From Flavobacterium fryxellicola (GTDB taxonomy: Bacteria > Bacteroidota > Bacteroidia > Flavobacteriales > Flavobacteriaceae), in the NCBI RefSeq assembly GCF_900143245.1, contig NZ_FRDK01000001.1, positions 248,001 through 312,000 on the forward strand: a stretch of DNA of 64,000 nt. Direction: 5' to 3'. A model generated the notes under the pieces. The model saw only the letters and a program-made list of their open reading frames with translations. It ran no database searches and was not told the origin of the DNA. Shown piece by piece: positions 26,026-35,354 of this stretch. Numbering within the stretch: the stretch's first letter is position 1; every line of letters begins with the position of its first letter. Made by a program: the position numbers and the translations under genes.

Positions 26026-27909
26026 TTATTGAGCTAAAAATAAATAAGAAACCATGGCACAAAGGCCTAAAACAAAGGCAAAAAGATACAGACCTATACT
26101 TCCGTTTTGAACTTTCTTTCCTTGATAACTTATTTCGTTGGTCAGTTTTCCGAATCCAAATACCAAAGCTGACAAGCCCGTTTCTACAGTATCTCTGAAA
26201 AAACGAGACAGTATATTAATCGGTCTTACAAAAATAGCATCGTAAAATTCATCAACATAATATTTATTGTAAAGCACTTTAGAAAAACCTGTAATCGCTG
26301 CATCTTCACTAGGAACAGCATTTTGTTTAATGTATTTGGCGTAAGCAATACCAATTCCCACTAATCCACCCACGACAGCAATAGCCATCAAGATATATTC
26401 AGTAGTTCCTAAGTGATGTTCTGCGGTGGCTAATTTGGGTAAAATAGGAGTTAAATACTCATTCAACCAACTATTCCCTGGCAAACTGATCAACCCACCG
26501 ACAGTAGCCAAGAACGCTAAAACAATCAAGGGAATCGTTATTAAAGACGAACTTTCGTGCAAATGATGTTTTTGTTCTGCAGTTCCTCTAAATTCTTGGA
26601 AAAACGTTAAAAACAGTAATCGGAACATATAAAAAGCAGTCATAATAGAAGCAACAGACGCCACAATCCATAACGGAATATTGTGATGAAAAGCTACTAA
26701 TAAGATTTCATCCTTAGAGAAAAAACCGGAGAATAATGGAACTCCTGAAATAGCCAATGAAGCTATTAACATCGTCGCAAATGTAATTGGCATCGCTTTT
26801 TTCAAACCACCCATATTACGCATGTCTTGTTCTCCATGCAAAGCGTGAATAACAGAACCGGATCCTAAGAACAAACACGCTTTGAAAAAAGCATGAGTGA
26901 TAACGTGAAACACGGCTACTTCATACGCACCCAATCCCAAGGCTAGGAACATTAATCCCAATTGCGAAACGGTTGAATAAGCCAATACTTTTTTGATGTC
27001 ATTTTGGACCAAACCAATCGTTGCAGCTACTAAAGCCGTAACCGCTCCAACTATGGCAATTATATTTTGAACACCGGGAGTCAAATCAAATAAGAAATTT
27101 AATCTCGTAATCATAAAGATCCCCGCCGTCACCATGGTCGCTGCGTGAATCAATGCCGAAACTGGCGTTGGACCTGCCATCGCATCCGGTAACCACGTAT
27201 ATAATGGTATTTGTGCTGACTTACCACAAGCTCCAATAAACAAAGCAAAAGCAGCTACAGAAAGCCAATACATATTTAGATCAGTTGCACCAGAAATAGC
27301 CGTTTTCAATGTGGCAAAATCTAAAGTAGAAAATAACATCCCTAAAATAAAAATCCCAATCAACAAGCCTAAATCACCAATACGGTTCATAATGAATGCC
27401 TTTTTTGCCGCATCATTAAATTCTTGGTTTTTATGCCAGAATCCAATTAACAAATACGAACAAAGACCAACGCCTTCCCATCCTATAAACATTACTAATA
27501 AATTGCTTCCAATTACTAGTGTAATCATGAAAAATACAAATAAATTCAAATAAGCAAAATATTTATGCATATTCTCATCATCATGCATGTAACTAATCGA
27601 ATACAAGTGAATCAACGAACCAATTCCAGTAACGAATAGCAACCATAAAACGGACAATTGGTCCAATTGAAATCCAAAATCAACTTTAAAATTACTGATT
27701 TGAATCCATTCAAAAAGTGAAATATGAATCCCTTCTGGTTTTGCAGCAATTGCTCCAAAAAAGTAAAATGTGGTAGCAAACGAAACAGCAACAGCCATTG
27801 TCCCGATTATGCCGGAAAGTGTTTTTCCTACACGCAATCCAAAGAAAATATTAAATAAAAATCCTAAAAAAGGAGCTAATAATAAGAGTAAAGCTAAATT
27901 CGTATTCAT
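26026..27909 (-). CDS. nuoL: NADH-quinone oxidoreductase subunit L
   Basis: 627 residues, the largest antiporter-like subunit, with the C-terminal extension (about residues 500-627) that forms the lateral helix. Visible blocks: FIGWEGVGLCSYLLIGFW, GKSAQIPLYTWLPDAMAGPTPVSALIHAATM and DIKKVLAYSTVSQLGLM. The C-terminus ends in a membrane span (GLYLFAFVLGLCAMVSYLFLA). It follows nuoK by 6 bases. Confidence 0.96.
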   Translation of the reverse strand: MNTNLALLLLLAPFLGFLFNIFFGLRVGKTLSGIIGTMAVAVSFATTFYFFGAIAAKPEGIHISLFEWIQISNFKVDFGFQLDQLSVLWLLFVTGIGSLIHLYSISYMHDDENMHKYFAYLNLFVFFMITLVIGSNLLVMFIGWEGVGLCSYLLIGFWHKNQEFNDAAKKAFIMNRIGDLGLLIGIFILGMLFSTLDFATLKTAISGATDLNMYWLSVAAFALFIGACGKSAQIPLYTWLPDAMAGPTPVSALIHAATMVTAGIFMITRLNFLFDLTPGVQNIIAIVGAVTALVAATIGLVQNDIKKVLAYSTVSQLGLMFLALGLGAYEVAVFHVITHAFFKACLFLGSGSVIHALHGEQDMRNMGGLKKAMPITFATMLIASLAISGVPLFSGFFSKDEILLVAFHHNIPLWIVASVASIMTAFYMFRLLFLTFFQEFRGTAEQKHHLHESSSLITIPLIVLAFLATVGGLISLPGNSWLNEYLTPILPKLATAEHHLGTTEYILMAIAVVGGLVGIGIAYAKYIKQNAVPSEDAAITGFSKVLYNKYYVDEFYDAIFVRPINILSRFFRDTVETGLSALVFGFGKLTNEISYQGKKVQNGSIGLYLFAFVLGLCAMVSYLFLAQ

Positions 27910-27915
27910 TATAGT

Positions 27916-28236
27916 TTATCCTTTTAAGTTTTTTAAATTATCGATAGTAATGGAGCCTAAGTTTCTAAAAATAGAAACCAGAATTGCCAATCCTACGGCA
28001 ACTTCTGCCGCAGCAACTGCCATCGAGAAAAACACAAAAACTTGTCCTTGCGCATCTTGATGATAAGTAGAAAATGCTACAAACAAAAGATTCACGGCAT
28101 TCAGCATAATTTCTATCGACATAAATACGATAATGGCATTTCGTCTGTACAATACTCCGAAAACACCAATACAAAAAAGTATTACGCTTAGGAATATATA
28201 ATTTTCAATACCAATGTGGTTTAAAATATTGTTCAT
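27916..28236 (-). CDS. nuoK: NADH-quinone oxidoreductase subunit K
   Basis: 106 residues from the ATG at 28236, two bases past the nuoJ stop; a longer in-frame start at 28281 would overlap nuoJ and add 15 Lys/Cys-rich residues unlike NuoK. Three spans; conserved acidic residues in [18 protein letters not shown] and [15 protein letters not shown] are the proton-path glutamates of NuoK. Membrane arm of complex I. Confidence 0.95.
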   Translation of the reverse strand: MNNILNHIGIENYIFLSVILFCIGVFGVLYRRNAIIVFMSIEIMLNAVNLLFVAFSTYHQDAQGQVFVFFSMAVAAAEVAVGLAILVSIFRNLGSITIDNLKNLKG

Positions 28237-28237
28237 C

Positions 28238-28750
28238 TTATTTTTGCAATTTTTCTTTTTTAGACAATAATACCGTTCCAATCATAGCCACTAAAAGTAG
28301 AATAGAAGCAAATTCAAAAGGAACCATATATTCATTCAATAGTACTTTACCCAATACTTTTATAGACTGATAATCTTCGCCAGTAGTTACATATTCTCCA
28401 ACAATCGGTTTTGAGTTGATGAAGATAGCGATCAATATTAAACAAATTAAGCAAAAAGAAACAATCGCTCCTAACCGCGTAATCCTTGGCCGGTGCACTT
28501 CTTTTTCTTCATTCAAATTCATCAACATAATGGTAAAGAGGAACAAAATCATAATGGCTCCAGAATACACAATAACATGAACAATCGCTAAAAACTGGGA
28601 ATTTAACAAAAGATAATGACCTGCTATCGAAAAGAAACAAATGACTAAATAGATAGCACTATGAATTGGATTTCTACTAAAGATTGTCAAAAAAGCGGTT
28701 GCTAAAGTAACAGCGGATAGTACGCAAAAAATTATAAGTATCGTAGACAT
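28238..28750 (-). CDS. nuoJ: NADH-quinone oxidoreductase subunit J
   Basis: 170 residues with five predicted spans; the conserved block [26 protein letters not shown] contains the pi-bulge helix typical of NuoJ. The ATG overlaps the nuoI stop by one base, indicating coupled translation. Membrane arm of complex I. Confidence 0.94.
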   Translation of the reverse strand: MSTILIIFCVLSAVTLATAFLTIFSRNPIHSAIYLVICFFSIAGHYLLLNSQFLAIVHVIVYSGAIMILFLFTIMLMNLNEEKEVHRPRITRLGAIVSFCLICLILIAIFINSKPIVGEYVTTGEDYQSIKVLGKVLLNEYMVPFEFASILLLVAMIGTVLLSKKEKLQK

Positions 28751-29295
28751 TAATTAGCGTTTTTAAGTTGAGCATTTTTCATTGCGATATCTAAAGGCAT
28801 GACTAATTTATCTTTTCCAAAAATAAAATCTTCTCTTTCGTAACTCGAAGGAACTAATACTTTGGAAGTAGTCAAGTAAATCGCATCTTTAGGACAAGCC
28901 TCTTCACACAATCCACAAAAAATACAACGCAACATATTAATTTCATAGATAGACGCATATTTCTCTTCTCTATACAAATGTTTTTCGTCGGCTTTGCGCT
29001 CTTCTGCCTTCATCGTAATTGCTTCCGCTGGACACGACAAGGCGCACAGGCCACAAGCTGTACAGTTTTCCCGACCTTCTTCATCACGTTTCAACATGTG
29101 TTGACCGCGGTAAACCGGACTCATTTCACGTACCTGCTCTGGATATTGAATCGTTACTTTTCTAGTAAACAAATGCTGAATCGTAATTATCAACCCTTTG
29201 ACAATCGCTATCAAATACATTCTCTCCCAAAAAGTCATCTCCTTGTTAGAGACAAGCTTTTTTCTTCCCGATAAGGATATACTTTCTATACTCAT
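28750..29295 (-). CDS. nuoI: NADH-quinone oxidoreductase subunit I
   Basis: 181 residues, ferredoxin-like subunit with two 4Fe-4S motifs, CTACGLCALSCPAEAI (about residues 78-93) and CIFCGLCEEACPKDAI (about 124-139), carrying clusters N6a and N6b. An amphipathic N-terminal helix anchors it to the membrane arm. It is separated from nuoH by 148 bases that contain a dispersed hairpin element, the longest gap inside the operon. Confidence 0.95.
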   Translation of the reverse strand: MSIESISLSGRKKLVSNKEMTFWERMYLIAIVKGLIITIQHLFTRKVTIQYPEQVREMSPVYRGQHMLKRDEEGRENCTACGLCALSCPAEAITMKAEERKADEKHLYREEKYASIYEINMLRCIFCGLCEEACPKDAIYLTTSKVLVPSSYEREDFIFGKDKLVMPLDIAMKNAQLKNAN

Positions 29296-29309
29296 TTTTT
29301 ATTTTATTT

Positions 29310-29385
29310 GAAGCTGTTTCCTGCTATCCGTTTCAATCTTTTATTCGCTGCGGCGATTAAAAGGATTTACACTACTATCAGGGCT
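29310..29385 (-). repeat. Dispersed hairpin element, copy B, inside the nuo operon
   Basis: On the minus strand: AGCCCTGATAGTAGTGTAAA, TCCTTTTA, the hairpin AATCGCCG/CAGCGAAT, AAAAGATTG, then GGATAGCAGGAAACAGCTTC. Same conserved blocks and hairpin position as the copies at 7493 and 43800. It lies in the nuoH-nuoI gap. Confidence 0.75.
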
Positions 29386-29443
29386 AGGGCTTTTTCTATC
29401 TCAATCTTATTTTACCTTAATACTTAATTCTCCAATTAGGTGG

Positions 29444-30496
29444 TTAAAAACCAAAATAGGCTGCAATATCCGCTCTTAACATTACAATTCCAGTAATCAT
29501 AATATTTACAATGGATAATGGAATTAGTATTCGCCAACCCAAATGCATCAACTGATCGTATCTGAATCTTGGAATGGTCCAACGAACCCACATAAAGAAA
29601 AATATAAACCCACATAATTTGATAAACAAAGCGCCAAATCCCATCACATTGGCAATATTTACACCCCAATTTTCAACTACCCAACTCATTCCCGGATAAT
29701 TATACCCTCCAAAGAATAAAACTGCTAAAATAGTAGAGGAGATAAACATATTGGCATATTCAGCAAATAAATAGAATCCCATTTTCATCGACGAATATTC
29801 TGTGTGGTATCCTCCAATTAATTCTGTTTCACATTCCGCTAAATCAAAAGGAGTTCTATTGGCTTCTGCGAAAGCACAAATTAAAAAGATAATAAAAGAT
29901 AATGGTTGGTAAAAAACATTCCAATCCATCCCAGCTTGTTGCGCCGAAATTTCTCTTAAACTTAAAGTCCCAGTCATCATCAATAAGGCAATCAAGGAAA
30001 GTCCCATGGCCACTTCATAAGAAACCATTTGAGAAGCAGCACGAACCGCACCAATCAAGGAGAATTTATTATTTGAAGCCCAACCCCCAATCATAATTCC
30101 ATAAACCCCCACGGACACAACTCCAATAAAGTATAATAACCCAATATTCAAGTCGGTAGCTTGTAATAAAATATCTCGTCCAAACAAGTGCAATCTGTCT
30201 CCCCAAGGAATCACCGCGCTTGTCATCAAAGCCGTACTCATTGCAATGGCAGGTCCTACAAAAAACAAAAAACGATTTGGTGTATTCGGTTCAAATTCCT
30301 CTTTCGAAAATAATTTTAAACCATCAGCAAGGGGTTGAAACAATCCAAAAGGACCCGCTCTGTTAGGACCAACACGATCTTGAAGCCAAGCGGCAACTTT
30401 TCGTTCTGCCCAAGTGGAATACATCGCCATCAACATTGTTAAAGCAAAAACTGCTACAATAATAACACTTTTTTCTATGATAATAGTACTATCCAT
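29444..30496 (-). CDS. nuoH: NADH-quinone oxidoreductase subunit H
   Basis: 350 residues, eight or nine spans, the quinone-site subunit of complex I. Signature segments: YSTWAERKVAAWLQDRVGPNRAG, PFGLFQPLADGLKLFSKEE, AEANRTPFDLAECETELIGGYHTEYSSMKM and RWTIPRFRYDQLMHLGWR. Its first 8 bases overlap the end of nuoG. Confidence 0.96.
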   Translation of the reverse strand: MDSTIIIEKSVIIVAVFALTMLMAMYSTWAERKVAAWLQDRVGPNRAGPFGLFQPLADGLKLFSKEEFEPNTPNRFLFFVGPAIAMSTALMTSAVIPWGDRLHLFGRDILLQATDLNIGLLYFIGVVSVGVYGIMIGGWASNNKFSLIGAVRAASQMVSYEVAMGLSLIALLMMTGTLSLREISAQQAGMDWNVFYQPLSFIIFLICAFAEANRTPFDLAECETELIGGYHTEYSSMKMGFYLFAEYANMFISSTILAVLFFGGYNYPGMSWVVENWGVNIANVMGFGALFIKLCGFIFFFMWVRWTIPRFRYDQLMHLGWRILIPLSIVNIMITGIVMLRADIAAYFGF

Positions 30497-31538
30497 TATT
30501 GCCCAGACTTTTTTGATTTATAATATCTTCTTCGGTCAATGGAAATTCAGCCATGCTTATTTTTTTTCGGTCTTCTTTTCTACCAAGAAGAATATGCGCT
30601 TCAGTAGCTATTTCGACTTTTTCTAACTTTCTGTTGTATTTATTTTGGTTGATAACCGAATCTTTTTCAAAAGCTCTCGGTCCTTCAATAATCCAATCTT
30701 TAACATCTTTGTGATCAAAGCGACAACCATTACAAATAAACTCATCTACTTCATGGTATTCGTCTTTTCTTCCTGTAACGCGTTGAATTTCATCTCCAAA
30801 CATCCAAACAGTAGTTTTTCCAGAACATGTAGGGCAATCTCTGTGTGCATTATAAGGCTTACTAAACCAAACTCTCGATTTGAATCGAAACGTCTTATCT
30901 GTCAATGCTCCTACCGGACACACATCAATCATATTACCAGAGAATTCATTATCAACCGCTTTTGAAATACAGGTCGAAATATTAGAATGATCTCCTCGAT
31001 CCATAACACCGTGTACACGATCATCCGTCAATTGATCTGCAACCATCACACAACGGTAGCAAAGAATACAACGGTTCATGTGCAACTGAATATTTGGACC
31101 AATGTTTTCTGGTTCAAATGTTCTTTTCTCTTCTACAAAACGAGTTTCTGATTTTCCGTGTTCAAAGCTTAAGTTTTGCAAATCACATTCTCCTGCCTGA
31201 TCACAAACGGGACAATCTAACGGGTGATTAATCAACAAAAATTCAGTTACTGATTTCCTTGCTTCTTGAACTCGTGGCGATGACTTACTATTCACTTCCA
31301 TTCCGTCCATACAACCTGTTACGCAAGACGCCATTAATTTTGGCATTGGTCTTGGATCAGCTTCACTTCCTTTAGCAACTTCAACTAAACAGCAACGGCA
31401 TTTTCCACCGCTTCCTTTTAGTTTAGAATAATAACACATTGCTGGCGGAACTACTTCTCCACCAATCATGCGTGCTGCCTGCAGGATTGTTGTTCCTGGT
31501 TCAACTTCTATTGACTGTCCGTCTATTGTTACTTTCAT
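30489..31538 (-). CDS. nuoG: NADH-quinone oxidoreductase subunit G, short form
   Basis: 349 residues, about half or less of the usual NuoG (700-900). The N-terminal 2Fe-2S ferredoxin domain (C-Y-Y...GGKCRCC, about 35-50), the His/Cys 4Fe-4S motif HPLDCPVCDQAGECDLQ (about 105-121) and the second 4Fe-4S domain CILCYRCV...CPVGAL are complete. After these a CPTC...CNGC segment resembling the first part of the molybdopterin-like domain is present, then the protein ends; the large C-terminal domain is absent. The end is a clean stop followed by nuoH, so this is not a frameshift. Short NuoG is usual in Flavobacteriia as far as I know. Confidence 0.93.
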   Translation of the reverse strand: MKVTIDGQSIEVEPGTTILQAARMIGGEVVPPAMCYYSKLKGSGGKCRCCLVEVAKGSEADPRPMPKLMASCVTGCMDGMEVNSKSSPRVQEARKSVTEFLLINHPLDCPVCDQAGECDLQNLSFEHGKSETRFVEEKRTFEPENIGPNIQLHMNRCILCYRCVMVADQLTDDRVHGVMDRGDHSNISTCISKAVDNEFSGNMIDVCPVGALTDKTFRFKSRVWFSKPYNAHRDCPTCSGKTTVWMFGDEIQRVTGRKDEYHEVDEFICNGCRFDHKDVKDWIIEGPRAFEKDSVINQNKYNRKLEKVEIATEAHILLGRKEDRKKISMAEFPLTEEDIINQKSLGNNG

Positions 31539-31570
31539 TATTTAACTCTATTTAACTCCTATGGAGTATC

Positions 31571-31613
31571 TTAATTCTGAAATCAAAAATCGTTAATCAG
31601 CACTCTTAAATCA
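31571..31613 (-). repeat. AAATCTGAAATC micro-repeat, copy 2 (nuoF-nuoG gap)
   Basis: Plus strand TTCTGAAATCAAAAATCGTT then AATCAGCACTCTTAAATC. It matches the nuoD-nuoE gap copy over about 35 bases with few differences and slightly overlaps the end of nuoF. Confidence 0.6.
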
Positions 31614-32973
31614 ATTCTTTAGCTACTAAATGCTTTACTTTTTCAAAAGGTTCCGCAACAAAATGAGCTCTATTTTTTATTTTTTCTGGAAAACGAATAT
31701 GGTATTCAAATTCTTCTCTAAAATGACGGATCGCCGCTGCCACTGGCCAAGCTGCTGCGTCACCCAAAGGACAAATTGTATTTCCTTCAATTTTACTTTG
31801 AATACTCAAAAGCAAATCAATATCTTCTTCCCGACCGTGACCATTTTCTATGCGATGCAATACTTTTTCCATCCAACCTGTTCCTTCACGACAAGGGGAA
31901 CATTGTCCACAGCTTTCATGGTGGTAAAAACGAGAGAAATTCCAAGTATTACGAACAATGCAAGACGTATCGTTATAAACAATAAATCCTCCTGAACCTA
32001 ACATCGAACCCGTTGCAAATCCGCCATCACTCAATGATTCATAAGACATTAAACGATCTTCACCGTTTGCTGTTTTATAAATTAAATGTGCCGGTAAAAC
32101 AGGAACAGAACTTCCTCCCGGTACAAAGGCTTTTAATGGTCTATCAGAACTCATTCCGCCTAAATACTCATCAGAATTCATGAATTCATACACACTTAAA
32201 CCCAACTCAATTTCGTAAACACCCGGGTTTTTAATATGTCCTGATGCCGAAATTAACTTAGTCCCCGTAGAACGACCGATACCAATTTTAGCATATTCTG
32301 CCCCCGAATTGTTAACAATCCACGGCACAGCGGCTATAGTCTCTACGTTATTTACCACTGTTGGATTAGCCCAAAGTCCTGAAATTGCAGGAAATGGTGG
32401 TTTGATACGAGGATTTCCTCTTTTTCCTTCTAAAGATTCAATCAGAGCCGTTTCTTCTCCACAAATGTAAGCTCCAGCACCACAATGAACATAAAGTTCT
32501 AAATCGTAACCTGAACCTAGTATATTTTTTCCCAAAAATCCCGCAGCTTTTGCTTCGTTGATGGCTCTTTCTAATATTTTATAAACCCACATATATTCTC
32601 CACGAATGTAGATATACGATAGGTTTGCTCCTAATGCATAACTAGAAGTAATCATTCCCTCAATCAATAAATGAGGAATAAATTCCATCAAATACCGATC
32701 CTTGAAAGTTCCTGGCTCTGATTCATCCGCATTACAAACTAAATGCCGTGGTTTACCTGATTTTTTATCAATAAAACTCCATTTCATTCCTGCTGGAAAT
32801 CCAGCACCACCACGACCACGCAACCCCGAAGTTTTCACTTCTTCGACTACCTCGTCAGGTGTTAATGTTTTTAAGGCTTTTTCTACTGAAGCATAACCTC
32901 CGTTGGCACGGTACACTTCATAGGTTTTAATTCCCGGAATAGTTACTTTGTCTAATAATATTTTATGTGACAT
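31606..32973 (-). CDS. nuoF: NADH-quinone oxidoreductase subunit F
   Basis: 455 residues, the NADH-oxidising FMN subunit. GLRGRGGAGFPAGMKW (about 50-65) binds NADH, the GAGAYICGEETALIESLEG segment binds FMN, and CGQCSPCREG plus a later CPLGDAAAWP hold the N3 4Fe-4S cluster. It starts 1 base after the nuoE stop and belongs to the peripheral arm of complex I. Confidence 0.96.
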   Translation of the reverse strand: MSHKILLDKVTIPGIKTYEVYRANGGYASVEKALKTLTPDEVVEEVKTSGLRGRGGAGFPAGMKWSFIDKKSGKPRHLVCNADESEPGTFKDRYLMEFIPHLLIEGMITSSYALGANLSYIYIRGEYMWVYKILERAINEAKAAGFLGKNILGSGYDLELYVHCGAGAYICGEETALIESLEGKRGNPRIKPPFPAISGLWANPTVVNNVETIAAVPWIVNNSGAEYAKIGIGRSTGTKLISASGHIKNPGVYEIELGLSVYEFMNSDEYLGGMSSDRPLKAFVPGGSSVPVLPAHLIYKTANGEDRLMSYESLSDGGFATGSMLGSGGFIVYNDTSCIVRNTWNFSRFYHHESCGQCSPCREGTGWMEKVLHRIENGHGREEDIDLLLSIQSKIEGNTICPLGDAAAWPVAAAIRHFREEFEYHIRFPEKIKNRAHFVAEPFEKVKHLVAKELI

Positions 32974-32974
32974 A

Positions 32975-33505
32975 TTATATATCGTGTAGTATTATTGTAT
33001 CGTTCTTGCAATCTTCAATTAACTGATCTACTTTTTCCTTTGTCAAGTGTTCTTTGTAAAAATCACCTAATTGCATCATAGGCGCATAGCCACAAGCTCC
33101 TAAACATTCTACGCCTCTTACTTCAAAAAGACCATCTGGAGTAGGCTCACCTACTTTTACACCTAGCTTTTCGCAAGTATAATCCATTAAATCTTCTACT
33201 CCATTCAAACAACATGGTGAAGTTTGGCAAAATTCAAACATGTATTTCCCAATTGGTCTTTGATTGTACATGGTGTAAAATGAAACTACTTCATAAACCT
33301 CGATTGGTTTTATTTGAATAATTTCAGCTACTTTATCCATCAATTCGATACTCAACCAGTTTTCATGAGCATCTTGCACTTCATGCAAAACCGGCAATAA
33401 AGCCGATTTTCTTTTGTCTTCAGGATAATGACTGATTAACTCATTGATGCGAGACATCAACGCTTCAGTCATGTTTATTTCTTGTTTGTAATGTGTTCTT
33501 TCCAT
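32975..33505 (-). CDS. nuoE: NADH-quinone oxidoreductase subunit E
   Basis: 176 residues, thioredoxin-like 2Fe-2S subunit. The four cluster ligands are in CQTSPCCLNG and CLGACGYAPMMQ. A shorter start at the internal Met 12 is possible; the length is normal either way. It lies between nuoD (50-base gap with a micro-repeat) and nuoF. Confidence 0.94.
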   Translation of the reverse strand: MERTHYKQEINMTEALMSRINELISHYPEDKRKSALLPVLHEVQDAHENWLSIELMDKVAEIIQIKPIEVYEVVSFYTMYNQRPIGKYMFEFCQTSPCCLNGVEDLMDYTCEKLGVKVGEPTPDGLFEVRGVECLGACGYAPMMQLGDFYKEHLTKEKVDQLIEDCKNDTIILHDI

Positions 33506-33514
33506 TTTTCTTTT

Positions 33515-33556
33515 AAATCTGAAATCTAAAATCGTTAATCAGCAATCTTAATTCGT
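33515..33556 (-). repeat. AAATCTGAAATC micro-repeat, copy 3 (nuoD-nuoE gap)
   Basis: Plus strand AAATCTGAAATCTAAAATCG then TTAATCAGCAATCTTAATTC; nearly the same as the stretches at 31571 and (in the opposite orientation) 12750. It occupies most of the gap. Confidence 0.6.
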
Positions 33557-34794
33557 TAAGCGTCTAACTCTCCTGCAATAACATTTAAACTCGACAAAAT
33601 AACAATCGCATCTGAGAGCAAAGCTCCTTTAATCATTTCTGGATACGCTTGATAGTAAATAAAACAAGGTCTACGGAAGTGCAATCGATAAGGAGTACGG
33701 CTTCCATCAGTTACCAGATAAAAACCCAGCTCTCCATTGCCACCTTCTACAGGATGATAAACTTCGGCGACAGGGACAGGAACCTCTCCCATTACAATTT
33801 TAAAATGATAAATCAAGGATTCCATATTATGGTAAACATCTTCTTTTGGAGGAAGGTAATAATCGGGTACATCAGCATGGAAATCATTTCCTTCCGGCAT
33901 TTTAGCTAGTGCTTGTCGGATGATGCTTAAACTCTCCCAAACTTCGGCATTACGAACACAAAAACGATCGTACGTATCTCCCGATTTCCCCACAGGAATA
34001 ATAAAGTCAAAATCTTCGTAAGAGGAATACGGTTGCGATACTCGAACATCATAATCAACTCCTGCAGCACGTAAATTTGGACCTGTAAAACCATAAGCCA
34101 TAGCTTGTTCAGCAGTTATTGCTCCCACATTTACCGTTCTATCAATAAATATTCTATTTCTTTCGAATAAGTTTTCAAATTCCTTCCAAGCTGCTGGAAA
34201 TTCTTCTAAAAACGTGTTTAGTAATTCAAATGCCTTCGGTGACCAATCTCTTTCGAAACCACCAATTCTTCCCATATTGGTTGTCAAACGAGCTCCACAA
34301 ATTTCTTCATAGATTTCGTAGACTTTTTCTCTAAATTGAAACACGTATAAAAACCCCGTGTAAGCACCTGTATCCACACCAAGGATCGAATTACAGATAA
34401 TATGATCCGTGATTCTTGCCAATTCCATTACTATAACTCTTAAATACTGCGCTCGTTTAGGAACTTCAATATCCAACAATTTTTCTAACGTCATCCACCA
34501 ACCCATATTGTTTATAGGTGAAGAACAATAATTCATTCTGTCCGTAAGTGGCGTGATTTGGTAAAAAGGACGATTTTCAGCAATTTTTTCGAAAGCTCTA
34601 TGAATGTACCCAATAGTTGGCTCTGCTTCCAGAATTCTTTCTCCATCCATCAACAAGATATTTTGAAAGATACCATGTGTAGCTGGGTGTGTTGGCCCTA
34701 AATTCAAGATCGAAAGCTCGCTTCCATCTTCATTTAGTTGGGCTGCAATTCTTTTAGCATAGCGATGCTCTGGTGGTAATAATAGTTCTGACAT
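33556..34794 (-). CDS. nuoD: NADH-quinone oxidoreductase subunit D
   Basis: 412 residues, the 49-kDa-type quinone-site subunit related to NiFe hydrogenase large subunits. Segments: LNLGPTHPATHGIFQ, GYIHRAFEKIAENRPFYQITPLTDRMNY, RIGGFERDW and GNGELGFYLVTDGSRTPYRLHFRRPCF. It is separate from nuoC, as is usual in this phylum where the genes are not fused. Confidence 0.96.
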   Translation of the reverse strand: MSELLLPPEHRYAKRIAAQLNEDGSELSILNLGPTHPATHGIFQNILLMDGERILEAEPTIGYIHRAFEKIAENRPFYQITPLTDRMNYCSSPINNMGWWMTLEKLLDIEVPKRAQYLRVIVMELARITDHIICNSILGVDTGAYTGFLYVFQFREKVYEIYEEICGARLTTNMGRIGGFERDWSPKAFELLNTFLEEFPAAWKEFENLFERNRIFIDRTVNVGAITAEQAMAYGFTGPNLRAAGVDYDVRVSQPYSSYEDFDFIIPVGKSGDTYDRFCVRNAEVWESLSIIRQALAKMPEGNDFHADVPDYYLPPKEDVYHNMESLIYHFKIVMGEVPVPVAEVYHPVEGGNGELGFYLVTDGSRTPYRLHFRRPCFIYYQAYPEMIKGALLSDAIVILSSLNVIAGELDA

Positions 34795-34829
34795 TTATTT
34801 AATGTGAAAAATTATAATAGTGTGTGTTT

Positions 34830-35351
34830 TTAATAATTGTCGGTTGTTCTTCCAAAGAAACGATCATCTTTATCCGTTCTTCCGCTATCTTCCATCGGGA
34901 ATTCTTTTCGCATCGGAAAAGAAATCATTTCATCCATATTCAAAATACGTTTCAACTGTGGATGTCCTATGAAGTTTATTCCGTAAAAATCGTACGTTTC
35001 TCTTTCCATCCAATTAGTACTCAAGAAAATATTTGATATTGTTTTTATTTCTGGGTTTTCGCCGTTGATATATGCCTTGATTTTAATCCTTTTGTTTTCG
35101 TACCAATTGTGCAAATGATATACGACCGCAAATTGATGATCTACATCATTATCAGGATAGTGAATACCACACAAATCAGTCAAAAAATGAAAACGCAATA
35201 GCGGGTCGTTTTTCAAAAAAAGGATTACTGCAGTGATGTTATCAGCTGCTACTTCAAATGAAAAAATGTCTTTTTCCTGATTGAAATCCGAAACAGTTGA
35301 ACCAAATGTTTCCGTTAGTTTATCTTGAATTTGTATTGTTTCTAAAGCCAT
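34830..35351 (-). CDS. nuoC: NADH-quinone oxidoreductase subunit C
   Basis: 173 residues, the 30-kDa-type subunit. The family signature occurs near the end: NWMERETYDFYGINFIGHPQLKRILNMDE, followed by PMRKEFP. It is 3 bases after nuoB and 35 before nuoD. Confidence 0.95.
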   Translation of the reverse strand: MALETIQIQDKLTETFGSTVSDFNQEKDIFSFEVAADNITAVILFLKNDPLLRFHFLTDLCGIHYPDNDVDHQFAVVYHLHNWYENKRIKIKAYINGENPEIKTISNIFLSTNWMERETYDFYGINFIGHPQLKRILNMDEMISFPMRKEFPMEDSGRTDKDDRFFGRTTDNY

Positions 35352-35354
35352 TAT

